Assembly (NCBI GenBank): GCA_013399305.1
Contig: VXAI01000158.1
Coordinates: forward strand, 543,206 to 607,205
DNA from: Rostratula benghalensis
Taxonomy: Eukaryota; Chordata; Aves; Charadriiformes; Rostratulidae
Direction of reading: 5' to 3'
Length of the DNA stretch: 64,000 nt
Every line of letters begins with the position of its first letter. Within the stretch, counting starts at the first letter, position 1. The position numbers and the translations under genes were made by a program. This document shows, in pieces, positions 12,344-43,494 of this stretch. The notes under the pieces are model-generated. The model was not told where the DNA came from. It did no database searches and saw only the letters and a list, made by a program, of their open reading frames with translations.

Positions 12344-15300
12344 GTGAGTTCTTCACAGCCTACCTGCTTGTTCCAAGCCTAGGAGGGGACACACCGGGGC
12401 TGCCCCCTCCGTGCAGCACTCAGCCAGAGGAAGCTGGAGGCAAATGACAGAAAATCAGATTCCACGCAGGTTCCTGCTTATTTCCTTGGAGTCGGTTGGA
12501 TGCCAGGATTAACCTCTGCTCTCGGATTCACGATCTTCTGCCTCTCTGCTGAAGGTTTGCCAGCATAAGTTTGCCTCTGCCCGGCGTCACAGGCATTCAA
12601 AATAAGTTGTCTACTGCTTCTCCTGGCAACTCAGCCCTGTGAGCTGAGGGGTGAGGCAGCCCCTCTGATGAGATGGATCAGGGGAGAGCAACCTCGGGCT
12701 GACCCTTGCCTTGTGGGGACGGTCATTACGTGGTGAAGAGGAGCTGTGCTTTGGTAGGATAAACTGGTAGGAAATAGCCAAGGGTTTCCAAAATTCTGGT
12801 TTTTATAATGCCCTGTTTTGCCCTCCTGAGGGCAGATTTAGAGGGAAGTACAGGTGGGGATGGGTATTACTCTGCTCCAGCGTGGCTTTAGCAGAGCATT
12901 TTCTTCCTTGTCTCTTTGCTGTGTGTACCCAGGTGACCTGTTTACTGTCGGTGTAGGTTTGGAGCAGGGCTGAATTGGTTTAGGCGTTCAGTCTGACTGA
13001 ATGCTGCTGAGATGTGAGCACCCTCCTCCTTTCAGTTCGGTTGAAAACCCCGGTTGAGATGCCTTTAGGAAAGACGAGCATATATTTTTATGTGGTTTAA
13101 TAGAGAGCCTTTGGGCAGCAGTGCTGGGCTTTGGCATGTCACATCTCGCCCCGGTTCCTGCGCGCTCCCGCCTGCACTGTGCTGTGCCGTGCTCTTGGCT
13201 GAGCTGACAACTCAGGGTGACAAAAATCACTCTCTTCTAAACAACAAAGGGTTTTTCTTTCAATCCAAGTCCAGAGAAGAGCTGCTTTCTCAAACAAAAG
13301 TAAATACATGGGTGCAGTTCACAGCTCTGTCCTGTGCCTTCCAGCAGCCGCACAGGCAATGGGGTGGAGGGGAATAGCATCTGTCAGAGTGAAAGAAAGG
13401 GTGAGCTTGGATGTCCTCTCATCAGGAGAGAGCAGTGGACATCCAGGCCCACCCTGGTGGACAGAGAGCTGCCTACCTCTTGCTTGGTCGCCAGGGCTCT
13501 CTCAGAAGAAAGTGAACCGGGTTCACTTTTGCTCCTGAAGCCTGAGGATGTCCTGTCCTGTGGCTGTCACCTGGCAGGAGAGTGCCCTTCCCGCCGAGCC
13601 ATGGGTTGCTCTGGCAGCCAGTGGTCCCATGCCAAGCCTCCATGGGCACCTCTGCATGTGCAGACCCATGGCTCCTGAGAGATCAAGGAACTCTTCAAGC
13701 ACATCCAGAGGTGCCAAGTGAAGGTGTGTGATAAAGAAGTGAATGAATGAGGGGCGCAGGGGCTCAGATTTGTATCTCTGTCCTGTTTAAGGCTTTCTCT
13801 TGGTATCTCTTGTGACTCTTGGATTTATGCCAATGTATTTATTCCATTGTGTTGCATGTGCCTTTATTAAGTCCTCTGTGGGCACTTTATTATGTGATAT
13901 CTATGAGGAAATGCAGCCTTCCTAATTTCACAGTGACAAGGGAACATGACACAATCTTTTTCTATTTCCCTATTTCACTTCTGACTTTGGAGGACACCTT
14001 CTGGGGAAAATCTTTGATCAAAATGTAGCTCCAGCACAACTTTCCCTCGAAAGAAAAGAGAAAATGGGTTGTTTGCTACGTGTACTTTTGGCACTGTTGT
14101 CACAAATGCTTTGATGCCCTATAGCATGTCTGAATAATGTATGTCCAATGGGTCTTTTTGCAAAGTGGTCGCTGGTTTGGTGACTGCCTCTGGCAAAATG
14201 GTTTCTATGGTCTGTCCCACTGCATTCAGAGACCACCAGAACAGTGTGAGTGTCTGAAGAGTGTGAGGAGTCTCCCCCTGAGGAAAAAGGGGGGAGACGA
14301 GGTGTGATGGACTGACTACAACCCCCATTCCCTGTCCCCTTGCACCACTTCAGGGGAGAGAAATGGGGAGTGAATTTGAGCCCAGGAAGAGGGATGGGTG
14401 GGGAGGAGGTGTTTTAAGATTTACTTTTTATTTCTTGTTATCTGCCTCTGATTTGATCGGTAATAAATTACGTTCATTTTCCCCAAGCTGAGTCTGTTTG
14501 GCTCATGATGGTAACAGCTGAAAGATCTCCCCCTGACTTTTTTCTCTGACCCACATTGTATTTTCTCTCCCCTGTCCAGCTGTGGAGAGAGAGTGACAGA
14601 GTGGCTTTGGTGGACACCTGGTGTCCAGCCAGGGTTGACCCACCACAATGGTCTTCTACTATTCATATGACAAAGTTTCCCTGGTCATTAAGGCACTACA
14701 GGAGGCCGTGAAAGGAAATCTGAGGCGCTCTTTGCTATAGCAGGTCTGTAGTGGAAACAGCCTGACTGGGAAATCCCTGTCTAGCAGGGAGGTGGGAAGT
14801 GAAACCCAGGAGCTGGCTGAAGTGGATGCCGTGGTGAGGATGCTGAGATGTGTAGCAGCTCTCAGAAATGTCATCCAGGTGGCATTGCCTTTCTTTTATC
14901 TAAGAGAACAGGTTTTCTGACGTTGAGCTGAAACCCAAGGTTTCATAGCAGGACATAGCAGATACACATTGGTGTGTTTCTGGAGAATCAGCACAGTGTG
15001 GTGTTGACCTGGGTGGCACTGGGTTCTGGCTGGTGTCCTAGTCTTCTAAACTTTAGTCCCAGGCCAACCACCAGCAATTTTCACATCCTTTAGGTAGACA
15101 AGCATTTCGCAGGCGTGCTAACTGTGTCGTACTATTGTCTGTGCTCATCCTTCTCTTTCAGCCATCCTCACAATCCTTGGAAATTCCGCTGTCCTCGCCA
15201 CGGCCGTGAAGCGCTCTTCCCTCCTGAAGTCACCGGAGCTGCTGACAGTCAACTTGGCAGTAGCGGATATGGGAATGGCAATCAGCATGTATCCGCTGGC

Positions 15301-17967
15301 CATTGCATCCGCCTGGAACCACGCCTGGCTGGGAGGAGATGTGTCCTGCCTATATTACGCCCTGATGGGTTTCCTTTTTGGTGTCTGCAGCATGATGACC
15401 CTGTGTGCCATGGCCGTGATTCGGTTCCTTGTAACCAACTCGTCCAAATCTAACAGTGAGTAATTGCATCCCGGGGAACCTCCTAACTTTTAGTCCAGTA
15501 TCAAACCTCTAATGCTCCTGATTAATTTTCTTATTAAACAGAGGGGCTTCTCACTTCTTAGTAATCAACATGTAAAACAACCCGAGGGTGCAGAGCCTAA
15601 AAGTTTTGCTGGACACAAATGTCTTCTTTTCCCATTTGTGTGCAAGCAGACATATTGGCATCTCCTCCTCAAGAGGAAAGCTTTCTATCAGCATTCCTGG
15701 CTGGAAGTGTGGTATGTTTTGGGTCAACTTGATCTTGTACAGCTCCCTGACATACCAGTCTTTAGATGCCACTGAGGTCTCTCCCAACCAATAGACTCTG
15801 TCATGTTTCTCAAGAAGACAAAAGATCAGGGAACTGCAGCAGCAGCCCAGGCATATTTGTAGCCACCATCCTTCTGTTGGAGAAGTTACTCCAAAAAAAC
15901 ATGTGGCTGAGATGAGATTCATATAAACTTGCTCTTCCTCTTTCTTGTAGGTAGAAAAATCACCAAGAACACTGTTCGCATCTTGATTACTTTCATCTGG
16001 CTCTACTCCTTGCTGTGGGCCATTCTGCCCTTGGTGGGCTGGGGCTACTACGGTCCTGAGCCATTTGGCATCTCCTGTACGATAGCCTGGAGCAAGTTCC
16101 ACAACTCCTCCAATGGCTTCTCGTTCATCCTGAGCATGTTCCTCCTGTGCACAGTCCTGCCTGCACTGACCATCGTTGCCTGTTACTTGGGAATCGCCTG
16201 GAAGGTTCATAAAGCATACCAGGAGATCCAGAACATGGACAGGATCCCTAATGCAGCTAAACTGGAGAAGAAGCTGACATTGGTGAGTTATCCCAGTGAT
16301 GAGAAGAGTCTGCAGGAATCAGGAGCTTGCAGAGAAGCAGCTCTGCTCATGCATGATGGTCCTGCATTGCTTTTCTCTGGTATTGACCAAAGGTGGAGAT
16401 GTGGGTCCAGTCTCACCCATACTCTGCAGCCCTGGAACCTTTGTTATTTCAGTAGCTTGATCAGGATAATATATCATAGGTACAATACAGCTTGTTAAAG
16501 CTTTTTTTAGGCAGTTGCACCCACAATTTTCACGGACATACAGATTTCTAGTCATGCTGGAATAGCTGTTGAACCCATTTATGTTGTAGTTGGGGTGAAT
16601 GTCTTGTTCTGTCATCTGAGGTATTTTTAATTGGCTGAGGGGGGTGTTCAGAGTGAGAGCTACACAGGAATTCTGTATGGAAACAGGATTTTTTAATATA
16701 ATTTTTTTTTCAGGTTGCTCATTTCTTGTGGAAAAGGAGAATTGACCCAAACTTTTTACAGGCCAATCAATTGATAGGTTATACTTTCTGGTTTGTTGTG
16801 TCATAGAATCATAGAATTGTTTTGGTTAGGAGAGATCTTTAAATCATTGAGTCCAACCATTAACCTGGAACTGCCAAGTTACCACTAAACCATGCCCCTC
16901 AGCACCACCTCTACACATCTTTTAAATACCTCCAGGGATGGAGACTCCACCACTTCCCTGGGCAGCCCGTTCCAAAGCTTGATAACCCATTCCGTGAAGA
17001 AATTTTTCCTAATATCCAATGAAAACGTCCCCTGGTACATCCTGAAGCTGTTTCCTCTTATCCTATCACCTGTTACTTGGGAGAAGAGTCTGAGATCCCC
17101 TCGGCTACACTCTCCTTTCGGGGCATTGTAGAGAGCGAGAAGGTCTCCCCTCAGCCTCCTTTTCTCCAGGCTGAACACCCCCAGCTCCCTCAGCTGTTCC
17201 TCACAAGACTTGTTCTCCAGACCCCTCACCAGATTTGTTGCCCTTCTCTGGGCACGCTCCAGCTCCTCAGTGTCTTTTTTGTAGTGAGGGGCCCAAAACT
17301 GGACACAGCACTTGAGGTGTAGCCAAAACCACAAAGCAATACGTGCAATAAAAGCACATATATATATATATATATACTGTCCAGTGTTACCTGTGCTTGT
17401 GTCACAATACTGCCAGCAAACAGTTCCAGGTATTTTGGCTGGTTCAGGGGTGGTTTAGGTTGGGAGGGACCTTAAAGATCCTCTGGTTCCAAGCCCTTTA
17501 CCATGGGCAGGGACACCTCCCACTAGACCAGGTTGCTCAAAGTCCCACTCAACCTGGCCTTGCCACGGACCAGCCCCAGCCAGTGCAGGCTGAGAACTGA
17601 AGCCCTGTTTCCCTTTCAGATGGCCGTGCTCATCTCGGTTGGGTTCCTCAGCTCGTGGACACCGTACGCAGCCGCCAGCTTCTGGTCCATATTTAACTCC
17701 AGCGATTCCCTCCAGCCCATTTTTACTCTGCTGCCTTGCCTGTTTGCCAAATCTTCAACCGCCTATAACCCTTTCATTTACTACATCTTCAGCAAAACCT
17801 TCCGGCGGGAAATCAAGCAGTTGCAGTGCTGCCGTGGCTGGAGGGTTCCTTTCTTCAGCACCCACAGCTCGGCCGAGAATCCCACCTCGATGATGTGGAG
17901 CGGGAGGGACAACGTCCGCCTCCCTTCGGTGGCCAAGGCGGAGAACCCGGGAGCTGCGAGCCGCTGA
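12271..17967 (+). CDS. OPN5L2: OPN5-group (neuropsin-like) opsin, probably OPN5L2; 4 coding exons, 348 aa
   Basis: Non-visual opsin, a retinal-binding seven-helix G-protein-coupled receptor of the plasma membrane. Coding exons are 12271-12343, 15162-15455, 15951-16282 and 17620-17967; every join is GT-AG and in phase, total 1047 nt. Landmarks in bovine rhodopsin numbering: N55 (residue 32), D83 (60), disulfide cysteines C110 (87) and C187 (165), Y113 (90), E181 (159, likely counterion), K296 (277, Schiff-base lysine in FAKSS) and NPFIY (283-287). The E/DRY motif reads V-I-R-F (110-113), so its acid is missing. Position 188 is Thr; OPN5L1 is known for a functional Cys there, which argues against OPN5L1. 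Residues 303-304 are a Cys pair suited to palmitoylation. An in-frame stop at 12250 precedes the chosen ATG, which has G at -3. Family membership is firm; the L2 assignment is by elimination and needs a tree, with OPN6 or another OPN5 subgroup as the alternative. Confidence 0.88.
14300..14650 (+). mobile_element. Solo LTR (or 3' part of one) of an avian endogenous retrovirus, in opsin intron 1
   Basis: The segment runs from TGTGATGGACTG to CCCACCACA, with AATAAA at 14462-14467 followed by a CT-rich stretch and the closing CA, as in an LTR. It resembles ERV-L-type LTRs of birds as I remember them. No retroviral gene is next to it, so it is a solo or truncated LTR. I could not confirm a target-site duplication. 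Confidence 0.6.
15162..15455 (+). CDS. OPN5L2: Opsin coding exon 2 (helices 1-3)
   Basis: Residues 25-123. It contains LGNSAVL of helix 1, NLAVAD of helix 2, the helix 3 cysteine C87 and the aromatic Y90 at the vertebrate counterion site. It ends just after the altered E/DRY site. The acceptor follows a ttctctttcag tract; the donor is gtgagt. Confidence 0.9.
15951..16282 (+). CDS. OPN5L2: Opsin coding exon 3 (helices 4-5, loop 2 counterion)
   Basis: Residues 124-233. GPEPFGISC carries E159 (bovine E181) and C165 (bovine C187). It ends at KKLTL at the start of helix 6, in phase 0, before gtgagt. The opposite strand has a long open frame here that I regard as a shadow. Confidence 0.92.
16802..17326 (-). 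mobile_element. CR1 LINE, 5'-truncated, opsin intron 3
   Basis: Inverted tail catagaatcatagaattg, and an open minus-strand frame (16885-17334) for the end of the CR1 protein ([20 protein letters not shown]). Belongs to the 'accattaacctggaactgcc' type. A (TA)n tract follows at about 17358-17378. Confidence 0.92.
17358..17378. repeat. (TA)n microsatellite
   Basis: About ten AT/TA units next to the 5' end of the CR1 copy. Confidence 0.9.
17440..17575 (-). mobile_element. CR1 3' fragment next to opsin exon 4
   Basis: ggtttaggttgggagggacc, then ccatgggcagggacacctcc and aggttgctcaaagtcccact: the inverted 3' end of a CR1, 45 bases before the exon 4 acceptor. Confidence 0.85.
17620..17967 (+). CDS. 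OPN5L2: Opsin coding exon 4 (helices 6-7 and tail)
   Basis: Residues 234-348 and the stop. It holds SSWTPY in helix 6, K277 in FAKSS, NPFIY, the Cys pair 303-304 and a Ser/Thr-bearing tail. A CR1 3' fragment ends about 45 bases before its acceptor. Confidence 0.92.
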   Translation: MAVLISVGFLSSWTPYAAASFWSIFNSSDSLQPIFTLLPCLFAKSSTAYNPFIYYIFSKTFRREIKQLQCCRGWRVPFFSTHSSAENPTSMMWSGRDNVRLPSVAKAENPGAASR

Positions 17968-18358
17968 GACGCAGCCCCGGTTCCACAACACGGGGGCCAA
18001 ACTCGGCCTTCCCTCCTGGGCCCAAACAAGCAGGAATCTTACATCCAATACAGAGGTTTAAGTATATATATTTTTAAGCAACTCTCAAATATTCTCTTTA
18101 AGCTACACGACAAACAAAGCAAGCTATTTTTTTCCCAAGAATTTCCACTTTAGAGGAGATAGATAGATTTATGTACTAAGCCTAAAAACATGCAAACTAA
18201 ACTTACTGTCAGAGAAACAGCTTTAATTCAGAGGATTTCTTGTTTTGGGAGTTCTTTCTTATACTTTTGACTTTTTAACGCAATCTATCTGCCAACTCTT
18301 GGCTCCGTCAGTACAAAAGCCACCAGAGAAAACAGTAGGTTGAACACAAAGCGTTACC

Positions 18359-18364
18359 AAATAA
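18359..18364 (+). terminator. Candidate poly(A) signal of the opsin
   Basis: AATAAA about 390 bases after the opsin stop, the first canonical hexamer I see on this strand. The cleavage site was not determined. Confidence 0.45.
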
Positions 18365-20610
18365 ACACAGCTGAGAGTGCAGCTTCCCAGCACCTACAGA
18401 CAGAAAAATGTATGGGCTGGAAGAAATACTCACTGTCAGAAAAAGAGGATGAAGTGGCTGCTACCAACATGCAGAGATCTACGGTTCTTTGTTCCATCAG
18501 AGGTGTCATTCCACCTCCTCCAAAGCACCAGCTCGAAAAGCCGAGCAGCCTTAGTCTTGAGAAGTCGGGTGGGAAGGTGGCAGTCGGTGAAGGACGCCTT
18601 CTGCATATCAAAAATAGCCCAATGAGAAGTGAAGGAATCTCAGCAAAAGCTGTGCGCTCATGCTGTTGTAATGGCTCTTCTACCACAAAAGCTGTTGGAT
18701 GGAGCATTTGTTTTCCAGAGGAAGACGCTGTACAATGTGACAAGGGCCATCCTCAGGAGAACCCAGCCTGTGGATGCAGTCCTGGCACACATCGTTTGGT
18801 GGGAGCTCCTGAGGTGCCCAGGTGCTCACCGGGTGGAGCACGGACACAACTGCAACCAAGACCATGGTTCGTTTGAAGCCTCCGTACAACCATAACATCA
18901 TCCCGCTTGATGGTTCTAACAAAAGAGGCTCTGAGGTAGAACTGATGAGCTCCTACAGCTGAAATCTCTCTCACTGACTCACTGGGTGTGATTTTAAAGG
19001 ATGTAAATACATATCTTTAGGGGCTGGAATATTATAGAAAAGAGCCTGGTGGCTGCAGCAGTTCTTGCTCGCTCAGCTGAGCTCAGCATCTCTCTCTGCA
19101 TTAGGTTCGGTGAAGACAACGGGAGTTAAGTCACAGGCGGATTTGCTCCAGGTTTTAAACAACCACCTCAACCGATAGTGAATGGACTTCGAGTTCTCAA
19201 AAACTTCCACCCCACTCAAACCTTAGTAATTTTTGTCATTTTATAAGGCAGAGCTGAGGCAGGATTAAAAGATTGGCTTAAACCCTTGTGTGGCTACGAG
19301 AACTTCTGGTCCTGTGGAGTGTGGACGGCAAAAAGAACAAACCAAACGAGGCATGAGCTGTAACGTACACCAAGGCACAAATTAATTACTAAGCTGGGGG
19401 TTAGGAAACTTTAAGGAGCTTTGCCTTCCCCTGAACTCCTGCTACCAGCAGTGTCACCAGCTCTCATAAATACTCCACCAGATTTAATGAGGTTTATTTG
19501 TAAAAAAGTTGTGGAAAATCCCGAAATTAAGCTGGCCCTCAGGGTGATGTTATCTTGCCCTGGGTTATCACTCACAGATGCTCCATAAGGAACGGGACTG
19601 CTCTCCGTCTTCTGTCCCAACTACGAGGAGGTGAAGCATCCTCTGGGAAACGGTCACCTCCGTGACCCAGGAAAAAGGGAGAAGGGAAATATGGGGAGCA
19701 GGAGAAACCACCAGAGCTGCAGGAAAATATTTGGGAAGAGAAGATGTAGGAGGGCGAGGAGATGGTGGAGGGAAATGCCAAAGGGACAAGAGTGTAAGAG
19801 AAAAAGAGGGGTCAGAGGAGTGAGTCAGCGGGCAGAGACAACGTAAATGTGCTGGAAGAGGGACTTCTTGTGGTAAATGTCAGATATCAGCAGTTTTTCC
19901 AGCTTTGAAAAATCACCTGATATGAACTTGAAGCTGTATTTTAATACTCGTCTTCCACCTCAGAGAGTTTTTTTTTTTCTTTCACGTGCACAGCTGCTTG
20001 ATATTTAAAGGAAAAGTGCAAAATAGATATTCCCCTCTGCTAATTGCAGATGGGTGAGCGGGGCAAAGAGGGGGATGTGACGCCAGCTTCCTCTGGGAAA
20101 AACTCTAATTTTAAAGTGAAACATGAAAAACGCACCACTCCACAGTAGAGAAAAAGTTCTGTAAACCCCAAAGATCTGTTTATTGCTAATGTCTGGGTAT
20201 AAAGCTTTAATGGCCCATTTTTAATTACCCGTTCGTGTACTTCCTTTTTAAAGAGCAAAGCCCAGGCGTTGGTGTTTCAAATGCGGCTCAGATCTCTGCT
20301 TCCTGTTTCAGGCTCGGCGAGGAGCAAATCCCAACTTCCCCAGGGGAGACTCTGAATTTTAGAAAATTTAAAAAGCAGGGCTGCCCTTGACCAGAGAAGT
20401 AGGAAAGGAAGCACAGGGTACTATAGAGGGGAATAGTTGTTTTGCCTTAACTTTCATGAAGTTGATTTATGGAAAAATTATAACTCTAAAGGTATTTCCT
20501 GCCCAGCCCTGGACCATGTTGTCATCCAAGTGATGTCCTGAGGCACTGAAGCAGAATGAGAGCACCTCAGGAGTGAATCTGGGCTTCTCAGGTGTGCAAT
20601 CCCCAGTGCA
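18365..20610. other. Intergenic between opsin and MMUT
   Basis: No gene recognised. A 178-codon + frame at 18340-18876 has overlapping competitors on both strands and no known motif. Purine-rich around 19620-19840. Confidence 0.5.
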
Positions 20611-20614
20611 GCCA

Positions 20615-21130
20615 TCATAGAACCACAGAATGATGTGGGGTTGGAAGGGACCTCTGGAGGTCATCCAGTGCAACCCTCCTGCCAAAGCGGGTTCACCCAC
20701 AGCAGGTTGCACAGGAACATGTCCAGGGGGGTTTTGAATGTCTCCAGAGAAGGAGACTCCACAACCTCTCTGGGCAGCCTGTGCCAGGGGTCTCCCACTC
20801 TCAAAGCGAAGAAGTTCCTCCTCATGTTTAAGTGTAACTTCTTATCTACAAGTTTGTGCCCATGTCCTCTTGTCCTCTCACTGGGCCCTTCCTCTTGACC
20901 TTGAAGTATTTCTAGGTGTTGATCAGATACCCCCTCAGCCTTCTATTCTCCAGACTGAGAAGACCCAAGTCCCTCAGCCTTTCCTCGTAAGAGAGATGCT
21001 CCAGGCCTCTAAACATCTCTGTGGTCCTCTGCTGTACCCTCTCCAGCAGTTCCCTGTCCTTGAACCGGGGAGCCCAGAACTGGACGCAATGCTCCAGATG
21101 GGGCCTCACCAGGGCAGTTGTAGAGGGTGC
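20615..21130 (-). mobile_element. CR1 LINE, 5'-truncated
   Basis: Starts catagaaccacagaatgatg, 'ggggttggaagggacctctgg' type. The minus strand keeps fragments of the CR1 protein ([20 protein letters not shown]). Confidence 0.9.
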
Positions 21131-21710
21131 TAAGGGCTCCCCTCAGCCCCCTTCTCTCCTTGTTGCTCATCACTATGAAGCACCGACTGATGAACAGCTT
21201 TACAAGGCACCAACCTGAAGGCTGTGAAACACTCAGATTGAAGAAGGGTTAGAGAACTTTGTCTTCTCCATGGCCTGCTCTGCTCAGGAGGTTACTTCAG
21301 CCTGTTTCACAGCAAGGGCACTGCCCCGGGACATGGTGCTGTGCCCAAGTTCTTGTTTTATCCACAGCTTCTGTCATGAAAGACCACGCACTGCAGTCAG
21401 GCAGTTCCTGGGTGTAAATTAGCATGGCCCAGTCTCCTGTCCTTTGTCCTCTCTGCATTCCTGGCTTTGGTGAGAAAGTGGATGTGAGAACCTGACTGGG
21501 ACCTCACAGCACCTTTGCAAAATATGAAAAGTCTTACACATTAAAAAATAAAATAATAATAATAAAAAAAATATCTACTATTTTAGAACTTCCTAAGGGA
21601 AATGATCAGCCATGCAGTAACATGCTGCCACCTTCCTCATTCCCAACCCGAGTCCCGCGGTTTAGAGTTACCATTTCATCCTGCCAAAAAGACTCAAATT
21701 GAAACAACAT

Positions 21711-22275
21711 AGTAGGTCAAGAGAGGTCCTCCTCCCCCTCTACTCTCCCCTGGTGAGACCCCATCTGGAATAGTGTGTCCAGTTCTGGGCCCCTCAGTTC
21801 AAGAAAGACAGGGAACTGCTTGAGAGAGTACAGGGCAGGGCTACAGAGATGCTGAAGGGAGTGGAGCATCTCCCATAGGAGGAAAGGCTGAGGGAGCTGG
21901 GTCTCTTTAGCTTGGAGAAGAGGAGACTGAGGGGTGACCTCATTAATGTTTAAAGATATGGAAAGGGTGAGTGTCAGGAGGATGGAGCCAGGCTCTTCTC
22001 AGTGACAGGCAATGATAGGACAAGGGGCAATGGGTGCAAGTTGGAACACCGGAGGTTCCACTTAAATATGAGGAAAAACTTCACAGTGAGGGTGAGGGAG
22101 CACTGGTAGAGGCTGCCCAGAGAGGTTGTGGAGTCTCCTTCTCTGGAGACATTCAAAACCCGCCTGGATATGTTCCTGTGTGACCTGATCTGGGTGTTCC
22201 TGCTCCAGCAGGGGGCTTGGACTGGATGAGTTTTCAAGGTCCCTTCCAATCCCTGAGGTTCTGTGATTCTGTGTG
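21711..22275 (+). mobile_element. CR1 LINE, 5'-truncated
   Basis: Plus-strand copy from gtaggtcaagagaggtcctc to the tail ttctgtgattctgtg. Same subfamily as 6881, 24907 and 34880. Faces the minus-strand copy at 20615. Confidence 0.92.
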
Positions 22276-22811
22276 AAAATGTCTCCAGTGTGTTTACAGA
22301 GGACCTGACTGATTTCACACCAGCTCCCACGGAGGGCTGACAGCCCGGCATCAGCCCATGGGTAAGCACTACCCTCAGCACTGGGCTGCTCCTGCAGCAG
22401 GAAACAGAGGGGAAGAGCATGTTCCATCCCAGCTTCTCATCCCGTCAGGAACCTCTGCTTGGGCAGCCAAGTGATGACTCGCTTGAAGGAACGTCTGTTC
22501 GTTTGAGTACTTTCTTTCCTTGAAGGAAAACTGAGTGCCCGCTTAGAAAACTCTTCTTTCCCTGGACTCACCGAGGTTTTCCAGCCTTGATGGGGCAAGA
22601 GAGAACCCACGTAGGTCAGTCTGAGCCTACAGCTTTAAAGGAACCTCCTTCAAGCATTAAGGGCCTGGAGCAATTCCCGCTGAAGCTGGTTTTATTGAAT
22701 TCAAAGGGGATGAAATGCAGATTATAAAGATTGTGAGAATTAGGGTTGGTTTTTTGTTTTTTTGTTTTTTTTTTAAAAAAGAGGACTCTAAGGCAAACAC
22801 AGGCAGATGAC

Positions 22812-22925
22812 ATGGAATGATAGAATGGTTAGAGTTGGAAGAGACCTTGAAGATCATTGAGTTCCAAGCCCTCTGCTATGGGCAGGGACATCTCCCACCA
22901 GAGCAGGTTGCTCAAAGCCCATCCC
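22812..22925 (-). mobile_element. CR1 3' fragment
   Basis: ggaatgatagaatggttaga, then gagttccaagccctctgcta and the caggttgctcaaagcccatc block. Confidence 0.85.
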
Positions 22926-23665
22926 ACATACGTTACCAAAAAGCAGAGCAACCCATAGGCTGAAAGGAATGAAGGAAACCAGTGTCACTATAAAGCTTAG
23001 AGGTCACCAATGCTTTGACCACGTGTTCTTCCAGTTGGCAGGCAAGAAGTAAGACAGTGTTGAGGATAAACCCCCAAGGAGTTTTTAAGGCAAAGGTCTG
23101 GTTTGGGATCCACACTTAATTATAGAGTGGCCCTCCAAAGACCCTCACACCCCATTTGCATTGTACAGATTCCACGAAGGACTTTCCAGATGTATAAAAA
23201 TCCTCCAGTTCCTTCCTGAGGGGAGAGCAAAATGCTGAGAATTTAGGATAGGAGAAGAAAGTCCAGACGCTAGATAAAACAGGGAGAGCAAGAACAGGAA
23301 CTGGACCCAAACATAGAACTAAGCAAGGGAGAAGGAGCCCTGGAATGAATTTGGGAAATAGTGAGGTAGGAGGGAAGGGCAGTGGTGACCTGGAGGAGCA
23401 CGGCTGCTCCTGCAGGGGATCCTGCCAGACGCAGGATTTGTATCTTATGAAACAATCCATGAAAAATTCTGATTTATCTACTTATAGGTTTCTAAAAGAG
23501 AGTTAAGTCAGAATAATGTTAACATGGAAGTGCTGCTGGATTCAATCGATCACATCTCTTCAGTGATTTTGCCTGAAGACTTTCAAGGTCTACAACGCTT
23601 GCCAAAAAATTCAGAAGAAGTTACCTGCGTGCAAAAGAGATCAACCAACGAGCTGGAACAGCTGT

Positions 23666-23671
23666 TTTATT
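23666..23671 (-). terminator. Candidate poly(A) signal of MMUT
   Basis: AATAAA on the minus strand about 290 bases after the MMUT stop. Other hexamers further on are possible. Confidence 0.4.
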
Positions 23672-23960
23672 TATCAGTATATCTGAAGAAAAAACAAAAA
23701 AAGACAAACCCAAACCCAACCCTCCTACTGAAGTCCCTGCATTTCGTGAAGCCATAGCTCCAGAGAGAAAATTTGGGTGGGTTTTTTTGTTGTTTGTGGG
23801 AACATATATAAATAATCCTCAACTAGAACAAGCAGAGAGTTTAGAACTTTCTTAGAAAGCACAAAACACCAGGGCTCAGGGCGATGGTCATCCCTTGCCG
23901 GTGATTACATCCTGTAAGCAATCAGTGTGAGGCTGCTTGGCGTTGTGTGACATTTCAGCC

Positions 23961-43494
<19,534 letters not shown>

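Noticed and set aside
15551..16210. 219-codon open frame on the minus strand opposite opsin exon 3
   Set aside because: It overlaps the exon in antisense and extends into intron 2 with no recognisable domain; the opsin frame has clear homology and splice sites, so this is a shadow.
18340..18876. 178-codon open frame downstream of the opsin
   Set aside because: Lies around and after the opsin poly(A) signal, has equally long antisense frames, and no recognisable protein features.
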